A stretch of 64,000 bases of DNA. It comes from Ascarosepion bandense (lineage: Eukaryota; Mollusca; Cephalopoda; Sepiida; Sepiidae). Below are positions 31,705-42,764 of this stretch, piece by piece. The stretch's first letter is position 1; each line of letters opens with the position of its first letter. Both the position numbers and the translations under genes were made by a program. The notes under the pieces were generated by a model. The model saw only the letters and a program-made list of their open reading frames with translations, had not been told where the DNA came from and did not search any database. The stretch is taken from positions 2,607,001 to 2,671,000 of the forward strand of contig JBBBDQ010001269.1 in the NCBI GenBank assembly GCA_037127315.1. Reading direction: 5' to 3'.

Positions 31705-32315
31705 GCTACTTATGGTTTGGTACCTGGGAGGTGTTCTAACAGAAGACGGAAAGTGCGACGCAGAGATCTGAAGGCGAATAGGCATGCCAATGGAAGAATT
31801 CCAGAAGATGAGTAAAGTATTAAGAAACAGGAGGATTTCACTAGAAACAAAGAGGAGACAACTGGATTGTTATGTGATGTCGATTCTTCAATATGCCAGT
31901 GAATGTTTGGCAGCATCTTCGAAAATGAAGGAAAAACTTGAAGCAACTGAAATGTGGTTCTACAGACTGATGCTGCAAATATCATGGATCTAGCATGTGA
32001 ACAATGATGAGGTTTTAGAAAGGATGGAAACGAAAAGGAAATTAATACTGAGCATCAGAAAGAGACAAATGAAGTTCCTGGGACACGCGATGAGGAAGGA
32101 GGGCTTGGAGGACCTGATTCTAACAGGCCAGATAGAGGGAAAAAGAGACAGGGGAAAGCAGCGGATAACATATTTGAAGGACATGATCAGGTGGATGACG
32201 GAACGAGGGTTGCATGGTGAAAGCCTCCTGAGAGCCACCAGGAATAGGGACATGTGGAAAGTCATGATTGCCTACGTCCTGAAAGGGAAGGGCACATAAA
32301 AGAAAAAGAAAGATA
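31705..32315 (+). pseudogene. RTE-like LINE, RT C-terminal fragment with natural 3' end
   Basis: Reads YLGGVLTEDGKCDAEI, stop, RRIGMPMEEFQKMSKVLRNR, DCYVMSILQYASECL, MWFYRLMLQISWI, stop, [51 protein letters not shown], stop, then an A/G-rich tail. Only two stops interrupt about 190 codons, so this is one of the younger fragments. Confidence 0.85.
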
Positions 32316-32539
32316 TAGATAATTGCAGATTCCCGTAAGTTATCTCACTACATCAATAAGTTGATTATTGATATGAATGGACTAGTAAATGAATAGATGA
32401 AAAAATGATAAAAATGAAAATTTTAGGTAAGAGAAAGCATTCGGTGATCGGGAAAACAAACATAATTTTTTATTAGTTTCTATTTACAGTCATGGGCTCG
32501 GAAAATGTAAGGTTTAGAAAGTTAGCTCTATATGGTCGT

Positions 32540-33420
32540 TTTAATTAATACTCTAGTGGTTAAGAAAAAGGAAGGAAAGCTTCTATCAGACATAGATTAA
32601 TTTGGGTTTACTTTTGAAAGGGTTTATATTATAACTTAAAAATTGAGATATGTGGCGGCATTTGCTTATGAATTCCTTACTTAAATTTAAAAGTAGGTTT
32701 TATTTAGTATACTTTATTATTTTAATTTTTTCAACTAAACATAGATTACATCTATCGCATAAGTATTTGCGGGTGCGGTCTGAACATATCAAATTCTAAT
32801 TTACTAAGTGGTTTAGTCATTCTTTCATTTCCTAAAATCTTCAGGAAAGGGATGTAATTCATTTCTCCCCAAGCAAGACAAGACCGCCAGTAGTGCGGAG
32901 TGTGTTTCAGTGAGAGAAAAAAACTAGCTACAGGGATATTGAAGAAAGTAGAAAAAATAACATAATTCACAAAGATAGAAGATGGCAAATGACTTTAACA
33001 CGATTTTTGGAGATCGTATTTTTCAGTGAAGCAAGGAAAGGAGAGGAAGTTGCACAGACGGGCAGTGCGAGAGAAGTGGTGGTTACATTAAATTAATTAA
33101 TCGGCAAAAGAATGAGACCTAGTTGCCAATCTAGCAGAAGGCTTAAATTCATGTGATCGTGGCACCAGGGAATAACTTCGTCAGAGCAGTTGGCAAGAAA
33201 ATATTTGCAGAAAAAAAGAGACCAATGCACGTCATATCGGTGAGAAAGTAACTTAAGTCAAGATGATATATAAGGACAAATTATTGCAGACCCATCTTTG
33301 GATTTTTTCGAGAACCTCGGGATGAATAGCAACAGCACCTGACCAGATATGGCAAAAGTATTCAATACACGGACGAATAATGTATATAGCAGCATGCATA
33401 GGGTCCAGTTAAAACTTACT
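32540..33420 (-). pseudogene. CR1-like LINE fragment (element G)
   Basis: Minus strand: YIIRPCIEYFCHIWSGAVA and HPEVLEKIQRWVCNN (33410-33280, the RT thumb region) and less clear sequence on to about 32540. The 32540-32960 portion is shared with 50100-50240 plus 51700-51900, where an RTE LINE interrupts it. Frames are broken. Confidence 0.6.
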
Positions 33421-33710
33421 GGTGCAACTCATTGCCGAGCTAACTTACCCTTCTGTGATTCGTGAAAAATAATTAGCGAAAGTGTTGCTTCAATTTTTTT
33501 GAATTCGGCCTTAAATTGTATTGTTTCCTTTAAAACACCGTGTATTTAGTTAGTTCTCCCACTGTTGTCTTTATAAAATATCCATCATTTTAAACAATTA
33601 TGCGGCTGTCCAAAACTTGTTTTAGAAATCCTTTCATTGATGTTGTCAATATCGAACCACCAACGATGTATATCCTCTTAAGAATTTAATAAAAATCTAC
33701 TCTCGGATGT

Positions 33711-34132
33711 TGGTTGTTTTCTTTTATGGCATATCAACACCTCGGTGGGTCATTAATTTATTGCGGCTAATACCTTTTACTTTCAACAATTTATTGTTGT
33801 TTTCATATAAATTTTGTGTCTAGTAATACTTTTTTCTTTTCGAGTATCAAGATTCATTGGGATTTGTTTTTAAGGGCAGGGTCCCCAAGTCCTACCCTGT
33901 TATCTAACCCATAAATTGAGAAAAGAGACGGATTAATACCTTTCCCAAGGCTATCGGTGCTTAAGTGAATGCAGGGTATTCAACTGGAATTCGAACTCGG
34001 CTAACCGATTTCCCTTTCCGAGTCATTAAACGCTTACAGCACCTGGTATTCCCAAGCGGCCACCCACCCAAGTACTGACCAGGCTCAACGTAGCTTAACT
34101 TTGGTGATCGAGCGAGAACCGGCGTAAGCCCA
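33711..34132 (-). mobile_element. complete composite 5S/tRNA SINE with 11-bp target duplication
   Basis: CTCTCGGATGT at 33700-33710 is repeated exactly at 34133-34143, bounding a 422-bp minus-strand element. Order: 5S-like head (34132-34035, internally deleted by about 19 nt near its start, ending GGGAATACCAGGTGCTGTAA), join to the SINE-A body without the tRNA A box, B box GAGTTCGAATTCCAG, body, then a tail (CAAATCCCAATGAATCTTG ... ATGCCATAAAAG) unlike the usual SINE-A tail. The same tail occurs at 59.5 kb. Pol III control would come from the 5S box. Confidence 0.85.
34029..34132 (-). pseudogene. 5S rRNA-like head of the composite SINE
   Basis: The minus strand matches animal 5S rRNA from GGCTTACG and GGTTCTCGCTCGATCACC through GTCAGTACTTGGGTGGG to GGGAATACCAGGTGCTGTAA. 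The internal control region is well preserved. Confidence 0.75.
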
Positions 34133-34144
34133 CTCTCGGATGTA

Positions 34145-34694
34145 AACGAGCGTATAGATGACAATTTAATCGCTCGATACAGTAATCAATGTATTTTACA
34201 TTCGCTAGCTTTGTGGAGAAGGCTATCTTTCGGTCAGTGCAAACAAATGAAAGATTTGGTATGTGCACCGTGGATGAATGTTCATTGAAAGATCTCTCTT
34301 CCACGGTATTACGTTGCACGCCTAACGTAGGAAGACGATTTAACCAATAAACATTACATAGGTATTATTCATTAAGTGATCATTTAATGATAGCGCAAGA
34401 AACGTACAATGCCACTGATTTGTTCAATGTCGTCCACATGATGGAATGCAGGCACTGGTCTTCTGTTGCTGTGACGTGCACTTTCCAAAAATATAGCATC
34501 GCCGGTTAGTCATGATCAACATGTGCAAGAATTCTCTGACATAATTCGTAGCCACCTGAACCCACACAATCTAAAACATCCCGACCGGCTCTGATTTAAT
34601 AAAAAAATATACGTGTGTATTTACGTATTGATCATTGAAAATTATTGCAACTTGTCTTACAGTCTAAAGGACTAGACAAAGCATTTTATGGGAT
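34145..34694. other. no gene recognised
   Basis: No motif identified with confidence. Confidence 0.35.
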
Positions 34695-34998
34695 GTGGGT
34701 GCAGTGAATATCGTTTCGGAAAGAGAAATGGAAGAGCTGAGTTCGAATTCCAATTGAATTTAGTGCATTAACTAACGCGCAAATATCTTTGGGAAGATAC
34801 TGATCCGGCACTTTCCTCCATTTATGGGTTAAATAACTGAACAGATTGGGTTCTATCGCCTTGGCTGGTAACTAGTCTACCGCAGTAAGTAATGGCAACC
34901 TACTGAAGGATAATCTTCTGTCCAGTCAGTCATATCTCTTTTGAGACATGATCGCACAAGAGTGTATCCCTCATGGAACTTAACTGATTGATTATGTC
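34695..34998 (+). mobile_element. SINE-A, tail type 1
   Basis: A box GGTGCAGTGAATATCG (one change), B box GTTCGAATTCCAATTG, body, GGCAACCTACTG, TTGAGACATGATCGCAC and the end block GGAACTTAACTGATTGATT. Near full length without a 5S head. Confidence 0.85.
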
Positions 34999-35064
34999 TT
35001 TAAGATGGTGAGTGATGTAGAATATTAAGGAAATATTTACTATTCCTCATCAGCGTGCACATAC

Positions 35065-35145
35065 TGTTTTCTTCTCTTTTATGTACCGTATCCCTTCAGG
35101 ACGTAGGTAATTATTGCCTTCAACATCTTCCTGTCCTCGTTCCCT
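35065..35145 (-). pseudogene. RTE-like LINE 3' tip
   Basis: Minus-strand CCTGAAGGGATACGGTACAT followed by AAAAGAGAAGAAAA: the stop region and tail of the RTE-like LINE only. Confidence 0.6.
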
Positions 35146-35600
35146 CTACTTCGGTAAACTCCGTTAAACTCCGACAAGGACCCGAAAGGACTTTGTTATT
35201 TTAGAAGTTGCATAGAGAATTGACAGCCCTGATTATAAAGAATATGTGAACAGACTTTAACGAAAATTTAATGATTACATAAAAAGATTTTAGTGAAAAT
35301 TTGAGGAGCTCTGTTTGCTTTAACGCAACTTAGAAAAGACATTTTTATTTAAGGATTGAAAGCTCTGATATTCTTAAACTCTCTCTCTCTCTCTCTCTCT
35401 TTCTCCGTTGTAAACCGGAAATCCGACAACTGTATTATCATTCTGGCAACTGTATTGTCTGCTCCTTTGAAAGAAAAAAAACATTTTTTGTTTTTTTGTT
35501 TTTTTTCATATAAAGACTTTCGTAGCTCTGCAGGCCTGTTCGATCTTATTCATTTATTTTATTAATTTTTTTGGTGACGTGTTTATTTTTAACCACAAGT
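35146..35600. other. (CT)n and unidentified sequence
   Basis: (CT)n at 35382-35402; the rest is not recognised. Confidence 0.4.
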
Positions 35601-35846
35601 GTACGCCAGTGTCCGGACTGGCTTTGGGTAGAAAAACGACTACTAAGATTGCACGACGCGACCTCTGGTATCAATTCACAACCGGGGACAGTGACGCGTT
35701 GTTGCAATAGACGTCTTGTAAACCAGCTTTTGTAGCGACATCATCGGACGAGATCGTCACGACCAGCAACAGCGACCGAACCAACCGACCAGCCAGGTGG
35801 CACTGTAACAACTGATGCCGTCATGACCGTCGACGAGGACGAACGT
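35600..35846 (+). other. CpG-rich, GC-rich block 5' of LINE fragment
   Basis: Noticeably richer in GC and CpG than the rest of the window (for example GACGAGGACGAACGTC). It may be an upstream part of the LINE that follows, but I cannot read a clear frame. Confidence 0.35.
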
Positions 35847-36362
35847 CACAATGGAACAGCCCGCCCCGGGCATAAGGTGTACATCTTTCCTTCAATTTGT
35901 CCTGTGATATCAGATTCTCCGAACCATAGTTCTTCATTTCTGATGCTTCAAGTCTGACGGCTTCCTAGACACAGAGATCGATAACAGAATTGGGAAGGCA
36001 TCCACAACCCTTGCTCGCCACAATGGAACAGCCCGCCCCGGGCATAAGGTGTACATCTTTCCTTCAATTTGTCCTGTGATATCAGATTCTCCGAACCGTA
36101 GTTCTTCATTTCTGATGCTTCAAGTCTGACGGCTTCCTAGACACAGAGATCGATAACAGAATTGGGAAGGCATCCACAACCCTTGCTCGCCACAATGGAA
36201 CAGCCCGCCCCGGGCATAAGGTGTACATCTTTCCTTCAATTTGTCCAGTGATATCAGATTCTCCGAACCATAGTTCTTCATTTCTGATGCTTCAAGTCTG
36301 ACGGCTTCCTAGACATAGAGATTGATAACAGAATTGGGAAGGCATCCACAACCCTTGCTCGC
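35847..36362. repeat. 172-bp tandem triplication
   Basis: CACAATGGAACAGCCCGCCC begins at 35847, 36019 and 36191; units are nearly identical and end CAACCCTTGCTCGC. 172 is not a multiple of three, so each copy shifts the LINE frame. The sequence encodes LDTEIDNRIGKASTTLAR at its end, continuing into the LINE fragment. Confidence 0.92.
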
Positions 36363-37075
36363 CTCACAACTCGTGTTTGGACTAACTCCAAGCTGACAGT
36401 AACGACAAAGATGGCAGTGTACAATGCCTGTGTCATCAGTACACTGCTGGACGGCAGTGAGACATGGACCACGTACGCCAAGCAAGAGAGGCGTGTGAAC
36501 ACTTTCCACGTGAGAAGTATCCGACGTATATTGGAAATCTCGTGACAAGACAAAGTGCCCAACACTGAGGTCTTGTCTCGAGCCGGTCTGCCAGCCATGT
36601 TCACACTCCTTAAACAGCACAGACTCCGCTGGCTAAGCCATGTTCACCGCATGCCAGACGGTCGCATTCCGAAAGACCTCCTGTGTGGAGAGCTGGCTTC
36701 TGGAAAAAGACCCACTGGGCGGCTACAATTGCAGTTTCGTGACATCCTAAAATGAGATATGTTAATAACACGGCGTCATGTGAGAGCGTAGCGGTCAAAG
36801 GGTTTAAATGGAGAGGAACCCTGTCCCAACAACTTAAATCGAGAGAGGTGGAATTAACACAAGTTGCCATGAAGAGGCAGGTTCGCAGAAAGCAAAATGA
36901 CAGCTTCGACAGACCAGAAACAAAGCATAAATGCAACCTCTGCAACAAGGACTGTCACTTTCGCATCGGTTTCTACAGTCACAGACAATCAATCAATCAG
37001 ACAATTAGGACGCTACCCACGGTCAACCCTGACCGACGGAGACCTACTACGACTACTACAGGAAGACAATTATCA
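36310..37075 (+). pseudogene. LINE RT C-terminal fragment with terminal zinc finger (second LINE family)
   Basis: Reads IDNRIGKASTTLARLTTRVW, TNSKLTVTTKMAVYNACVIS, TLLDGSETWTTYAKQERRVN, RSIRRILEIS, stop, QDKVPNTEVLSRAGLPAMFT, LLKQHRLRWLSHVHRMPDGR, a frameshift, RPETKHKCNLCNKDCHFRIG. The Cys-x2-Cys-x4-Cys pattern followed by FYSHR forms a C-terminal zinc-finger-like end common to this LINE family. It is distinct from the RTE-like copies. The 3' region GACGGAGACCTACTACGAC follows. Only a few lesions, so moderately young; no RT core present. Confidence 0.8.
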
Positions 37076-37089
37076 CGTTCCAGTTCAGT

Positions 37090-37250
37090 ACTCACTTATT
37101 CGATTCTAATAAAAATTTCCTGTCTCTTGATACTCTGTCTAGCTTTTGGAACGCATATTTGGCCATCTCTATAATTTTTTGGATTTCAGAGTCACAGTTT
37201 CAGTCCTCTATTAGGACACTTACCAGATACGTAAATTTCTGTACCTACCT
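37090..37250 (-). pseudogene. RTE-like LINE fragment
   Basis: Minus strand approximately FTYLVSVLIED, NCDSEIQKIIEMAKYAFQKL: the segment after YADD in the RTE-like LINE. Very short and broken. Confidence 0.6.
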
Positions 37251-37359
37251 ACGTAAATAGACATCGTCCTTAAGGGTGTAAGGATAGCTACTATTTGGTC
37301 TGCTAATATGCTTGCTAAGTGAAGCTGTTTCAGGACTATAGAAGGACAAAATGATTTTT

Positions 37360-37500
37360 CCTGTTTGTATTTCCTTCTCTCTCTTTTTTTCTCTTTTTTA
37401 TCTTCTCTGTATTGTCTCTTTTCTATCTCTCTCCCCTCTATCTCTCTCTTTTCTCTCTCTTTCTCGCCCTCTTTCTTTTCTCTCTTTTATCATTTCATCT
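37360..37500. repeat. pyrimidine-rich tract
   Basis: Imperfect CTCTTT/TTTCTC repeats on the plus strand; the ORF over it is low complexity. Confidence 0.85.
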
Positions 37501-38819
37501 CGAATGATGTAGACGCAGAACGTTTTTTCTCTCTCCACTGGGGATAATACCTTCCCCTGGGTGACAGACTACTGAACTCTTAGACACATTCTTTTACCTT
37601 TTTTTTCCCTTTTTTCCTTAATATATACTCTATTCTTTGGATTGTTTTTAATTTTGTTATGTACGCCTGTCTGGAAAAAGTATTGTTCCCATTAGTAAAG
37701 GAGTCGAGAGAACTGTTTCTTACAGTTCCTAGGGGAAACACGTAGAAAAAAAATATTATCTATGAACACAAAAGAGACCTCATGAATAAAAATTTAACTA
37801 ATACAGTGGTCATGCAGAGAAATAAATACGACCACAATTTCGACATAAAAACGCCATATTCATCAAAAAAGAAAACAATTTACTCAAAAGAAATGTTCTC
37901 TTGAGCGCCGACATCAAATGTTATTAAAATATTAGTCTACACCTCGCTTTTTTTTCCAATCTCACCTTTTTTAAAATAAAAACAATATTTTCAGACAGAC
38001 ATACACAAGAAAGATGTAAAAACATCCAAACAAAACTGTTAATTGCTATTTTTTTTACTTTTCATAAACACACACACATTTCAGAAGACTTATGTTTTCC
38101 TCGCTCTTTTTGCATATTTCCTGGTTTTTGTTCGTCATTTATTAGATAGAAACACATGTAAATATATCTTTGTTGAAATCCATTCTTTATAAACTTCTCC
38201 AAATGATGACAACACGCCATGTACATGTGAACATTTTTAGTGTGACTACTTTTAATAGTGATCGCGACAATGTTGATGCAATTTCATTTTCACTGTGTAC
38301 GTTTATCTTTCTATCTATTACTCAATATTAGTAAATAAATTGACGCATGAATTTCTAAAAATGCTACCGTTTTAAACAATTATCGCATGCAGAATCTGCG
38401 TGTATTTATGTGTGCATAAACAGTGCAATTTTTCCAAAAGGGTGGCAATGACACAGAGTGAACACGTGACAAATATTGTAAAAGTAATTATGAAAAAAAT
38501 TGTCGTCATCCGTTTCTCTCTTCTGTCTTTTAACGTTTTCTTCGTCTTTTCGAACATTTCTCCTTCGTTATATCCTTTAACTTCCGTCATACTTTTATCT
38601 CTTCCTGTCCTCTTCGTCTTTGCTTCTCTTTCGCTATTTATTCAATATATTCAGTTTTTCTATTCGATTTCCATTTGTTTTTAACACACTTTAGTTTTTC
38701 TGGTTCACAACAGCTTTTTTACTATCTTTCTGTTAATTCTACAAAGATCTATAGATCTTTTCTCTCTTGTAATATCCTTATTGCTTATTTTCACTGCTCT
38801 CACCGCTTCTATTATAATT
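37501..38819. other. no gene recognised
   Basis: A 94-codon plus frame (38400-38684) is hydrophobic and low complexity and shows no homology I recognise. Otherwise AT-rich. Confidence 0.4.
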
Positions 38820-39345
38820 GACTAGCAGTATATCCCGCCGTTGCTCGGGTGTAATAAAAAGCTTTAAAAATAATCCATGGTCCTGAAGCTCAGACTCAGC
38901 CTAAAGAATATTTGTGTGAAGTTTGGTGAGAATCGGATAAAAATTGTGGATTGTATAAAGAACATACAGACAGATAAACAGACACACACGCGTGCCTTTT
39001 ATATATATATATATATATTGTCGATTTCCTGCACTATTTTAAGAACTGCGACCTTGAAACTTCTGAATATCGTTTCTTATGTCTTTGTCTATGAGTGTAT
39101 GAAATTTGATTAAAATCGGACCATTCCTTCTATAACCCGATTTTTTCCATTATCGATTTTCGATATTTATCGGGGGTACCCCGACACAAAACCTAGGTAA
39201 GAACACTTGCAGACGCTTATAGTACAAGTGTGTAAATTTTCAAGAAAATCGGTTCAGCCGTTTCGGAGTCTATAGGTAACGAACACACACACAGACAAAG
39301 TTCCATTTATAAATAAGTTTAGATTAGATTAGATCAGATGACTTA
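38820..39345 (+). mobile_element. repeat family C, short subfamily
   Basis: Starts ACTAGCAGTATATCCCGCCG, lacks the central ~200 bp like the 23.2-kb copy, and ends in GTTTAGATTAGATTAGATC, a short TTAGA repeat tail. Confidence 0.82.
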
Positions 39346-39589
39346 AAAAGTAGAAGCGTTGGGTTTAGTTCCATTCACTGAAGCGCTAGTTTTATTCAAT
39401 AAGCTTAAATTTACTTCCTATTTATACGACCGGCCAGAACAAAAATTAACTTTTTGTGACACTTATCAAGAAAATAGGGTTTAGCAAATCTAACACACGC
39501 AGGATATTGAAAGAAAGAAAAATACCATGTAAGCTACTTGTCACTTTTGAGTAAGTAGAAAGAACAACTAAGTGTGCTCTTAATTCGTC

Positions 39590-39654
39590 TAAAGTTGCTT
39601 TGATCAACAAATTACTAGAAATTGTGAAGAGCCATGATCAATACCACATAAAGA
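39590..39654 (+). repeat. stray unit of the LINE-end array
   Basis: ATTGTGAAGAGCCATGATC at about 39619 matches the units of the 40.2-40.6 kb array, separated from it by the RTE-like insertion. Confidence 0.55.
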
Positions 39655-40165
39655 CTTCTTCTTCTATGTGTCCTGTCCTTTGACGACGTAGTCGATCATG
39701 GCTTTCCACGTTTTCCTATTCATGTCTTTCTATCCCTGTTACACCTTGCAACTCTCGTTCTGTCTCCCACCTGATCAGGTCCTTCAAATATGTTATCCGC
39801 TGCTTTCCTCTGTCTCTTTTCCCCTCTATCTGGTCTGCTAGTATCAGGTTCCCTAAGCCCTCCTTCCTCATTGCATCTCCCAGGAACTTCATTTGTCTCT
39901 TCCTGATGCTCAATATTGATTTCCTTTTCGTTTCCATCCTTTCGAAAACCTCATCATTGCTCAAATGCTCGATCCATGATATCCGCAACATCCTTCTGTA
40001 GAACCACATTTCAGCTGCTTCAAATGTTTCCTTCATCTTCGATGATATTGTCCAGCATTCACTGCCATATTGAAGGACGGACATCACATCCGGTACCCTC
40101 TTCTTTGTTTCTAGCAAAATTGTACCGTTTCTGAATACTTTACTCAAATTCTGGAAACGACATAT
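39655..40165 (-). pseudogene. RTE-like LINE, RT C-terminal fragment
   Basis: A 143-codon minus frame: [98 protein letters not shown] frameshift follows IERHE, then the AGGACACATAGAAGAAGAAG end (39658-39680). Confidence 0.82.
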
Positions 40166-40204
40166 AAATGAAAGGAATGTAGAGATGGATAGTCACAGTA
40201 AGTG

Positions 40205-40640
40205 ATAATAGGGCCACAGAAGTTGTGGAGAGCCATTATCACTTACTTTCTGAAAGAGCACGACATATACAAGAAGTGAAAAAATAGCAGTACATGGTAC
40301 AAGGTTGAGGGTAAAGCATCAAAAGTTACTTGGAGAAAAAAATAAATTGTGGAGAGCCATGATCTTCCACGTCCTGAGGAAGTACAACATATAAAGAAGT
40401 GAATAAATGGCAGAATATTGACAAAAAAAAAAAAAACAGGGTAAAATTCAAATGTTTCTTAAAGCAGCAAAAGACAGGAAGTTGTGGAGAACTATGATTC
40501 CGACGTTCTGAAGGTATACAGCATTTAAATTAATGAATGAATGTCAAAACTTTGATAAAGTAAATGGTAAAGCCTCAAAAGTAAAAGCAAGAAGCAATGG
40601 AGAGATAAGTTCGCCAACGTCCTGAGAATTTGAATGACCG
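40205..40640 (+). repeat. irregular tandem array of LINE 3' ends, 4 units of about 125 bp
   Basis: TTGTGGAGAGCC and variants occur at 40223, 40348, 40484 and 40594. Each is followed by a version of ATGATYNNCNACGTYCTGA and an ACATATAAAGAAGTGAATAA-like end. These encode the LINE terminus (KLWRTMI.. then VLR..). Units diverge by indels. Confidence 0.65.
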
Positions 40641-41009
40641 TTTTGGTTTATTCGTGTTGCTTGAGAGCAATAAGAAGTGTCACCCATGGAGGATACGGAC
40701 GCTTATACCTAAAATCAGGAAGAGTTAGTTGAAACTTTTAAGGTATATATTAAGGAAAAAAAGGTTTGGAAAACTTGTCACAATCAAGACAGCATATAAG
40801 CTACCGACCAAGCTTATTTCACCATCCATTACATCTTTACAACAAACTCAGTAGCCTTCTAACTTGATTAGCTTTGGGGCCTTTTTTTTACGTAAACAAA
40901 AGTAGAGAAAGAAAAAATAGATAGATATAGAATACTCATGAAATCAGAAATGAATTGAGTTCTTTCGGTGATTGGCGTGTGCATACACTGCTTATATACA
41001 ACACGTTAA
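40641..41009. other. no gene recognised
   Basis: No recognised motif. Confidence 0.4.
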
Positions 41010-41150
41010 ATTCGGCCTTCTCTGATTCAATCCTATGGCGTAGGAGGTAGCGATTCCGATTAACACCAAATCGGTTGATTTTCGATCCAGGCCAGAAATA
41101 AGTGGGTGAGCTGTGTTACACCAAAACAGGCATGTATGTGGTTTACTGAT
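41010..41150 (+). mobile_element. SINE-B' copy with decayed hammerhead
   Basis: A box TGGCGTAGGAGGTAGC and B box TTGATTTTCGATCCAG with tRNA-like spacing, then GGGTGAGCTGTGTTACACC AAAACAGG in hammerhead position, and (TA)n after TTACTGA. Core positions are lost. Confidence 0.7.
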
Positions 41151-41160
41151 ATATATATAT

Positions 41161-41755
41161 ATTTACAAATGGAACCGAGTTTTTTTTACCCCCGATAAAT
41201 ATCGAACATGAATAATCGAAAAAATCGGGTTATAGAAGGAGTAGTCCGATTTTAATCAAATTTGATACAATCACAGACAAAGACATAAGAAATGATATTC
41301 AGAAATCTCAAGGTTGCAGTTTTTACAATAGTGCCAAAATCGATAACATATATATATATATATATATATGAAAGGTAAGATGTTTGTGTGTGTGTCTGTT
41401 TATCTGCCTGTATATCTGTATTTTTTTTTTTTAGCCCTTTTCTTTTAGTTTTTGCTTCGGGTTTGGCTCTAAGTAGGTATAATTTTAGTTCTGATACCAT
41501 TTATTCAGAGAACTTATTTAGCCTTCAAAATTCAGTTTACGACGAAAAAACTTATTTGATATCGAAACTAGAAAATCAAAATTTGACTTACATCCATTCA
41601 TTTTTCTTTCAGTCTACGGTTTCGCTTTAAGTGGAAACAACTGTTGCTTTTTAGTCTTTCGTGCCAACGTTCAAAGAGTGTGAGCTCCAGGACCATGGAT
41701 TAGTTTTAAAGCTTTCCTTACACCCGAGCAACGCTCAGCTATACTGCTAGTATAT
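41161..41755 (-). mobile_element. repeat family C (minus)
   Basis: Minus-strand copy: starts near 41755 with CTAGCAGTATAGCTGAGCG and runs to the AACTCGGTTCCATTTG end at about 41161. (TA)n internal at 41349-41370. Confidence 0.82.
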
Positions 41756-42189
41756 ATATATATTGAAAACAGATAAAGGGATAGTTCCAACTAGAGAAAT
41801 TGTTATAGGTGAAAAATGTGAAATGTCATAACCGTTTTGTCTAAATTTATTGTTATTAATATTATCTATCTTTTGCATAATATATTTAGTGCTCATAATT
41901 ATATTTATTTTGCTACACATGTTTCAGATCGTAGGTGACTCACTTCAGGCGAATAAATTTATGACTTTATATATCGATTTCCATTTGTTTTTCAAATTTG
42001 CCGAAACACCGTGTATATGTAGATAAGTGATCGGGGCCAGGTCAGAAGCTTGATATGCGTGCGTGTTCGGTTGCTGGCTATTTTCACACCGACTTCTTAA
42101 AATTTTCCATGACAATCGCTCACTTTTCTTTGGAGAGAATCTTTTTTACACAGACTTGTGAAATTTGCTTTCGTCTTTATTTTTTAAAT
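41756..42189. other. PLE-like core remnant, otherwise unidentified
   Basis: At 41920-41955 the minus strand reads GCCTGAAGTGAGTC, a stem region, ATCTGAAACATGT: a PLE-type hammerhead-like motif with A9 changed. It precedes, on the other strand, a PLE GIY-YIG fragment. Confidence 0.4.
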
Positions 42190-42206
42190 TGTTTCCAGCT
42201 ATTTAT

Positions 42207-42320
42207 TTAGGGGTTATTTACAAAGCAGAGGTATATAACATAAATAATCAAAGTAAAACATATTTAGGATCTACTAAAGACAGTCTTAAAGTTAGATGGA
42301 ATAATCATGTCTACACATAA
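42207..42320 (+). pseudogene. PLE GIY-YIG endonuclease fragment
   Basis: Open frame GVIYKAEVYNINNQSKTYLG, STKDSLKVRWNNHVYT, stop. This has the GIY-YIG pattern (GVIYK ... TYLG), the following STK..LK.R..NH helix with the expected Arg and His, and matches the endonuclease found at the C-terminus of Penelope-like elements. The rest of the domain is cut off by a repeat C insertion starting at 42319. Confidence 0.7.
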
Positions 42321-42695
42321 ACTAGATGTTTGTGTGTGTTTATCTCCCTGTATGTCTGTATTTTTTCCAGCCGTTTTATTTTAGTTTTTGCTTCGGGTTT
42401 GGCTCTAAGTAGGTATAATTGTAGTTCTTAGTCTCAGTCATGATACCATTTACTCAGGGGATTTATTTGGCCTTAAAATCTCATTTTACGACGGAAAAAC
42501 GTATTTGATATCGACGCCAGGAAATCAAAATTTGACTTACATCCATTCATTTTTCTTCCAGTCTACGGTTTCGCTTTAACTGGAAACAACTATTGCTTTT
42601 TAGTCTTTCGTGCCAATGTCCAAAGTGTCTGAGCTCCAGGAGCAGGGATTAGTTTTAAAGCTTTCATTACACCCGAGCAACGTCGGGCTATACTG

Positions 42696-42698
<3 letters not shown>
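42319..42698 (-). mobile_element. repeat family C, 5' half (minus)
   Basis: Minus copy from TAGCAGTATAGCCCGACG (42698) to the ACAGGGAGATAAACACAC block (about 42330); the distal half is missing. Confidence 0.82.

Positions 42699-42763
<65 letters not shown>
42698..42763. repeat. (TA)n then (GA)n
   Basis: TA repeats followed by about 17 GA units. Confidence 0.95.

Positions 42764-42764
<1 letters not shown>

Noticed and set aside
34095..34319. Minus-strand frame at the 5S region
   Set aside because: It overlaps the 5S-like SINE head and unrelated flank; no protein signature.
35600..35846. CpG-island promoter of a host gene
   Set aside because: The GC-rich block leads directly into LINE sequence, with no host exon nearby; more likely part of a younger, less mutated element.
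38400..38684. Small membrane protein gene (94 codons)
   Set aside because: Hydrophobic composition follows from T-rich DNA; there is no conserved motif and an antisense frame of similar length overlaps it.
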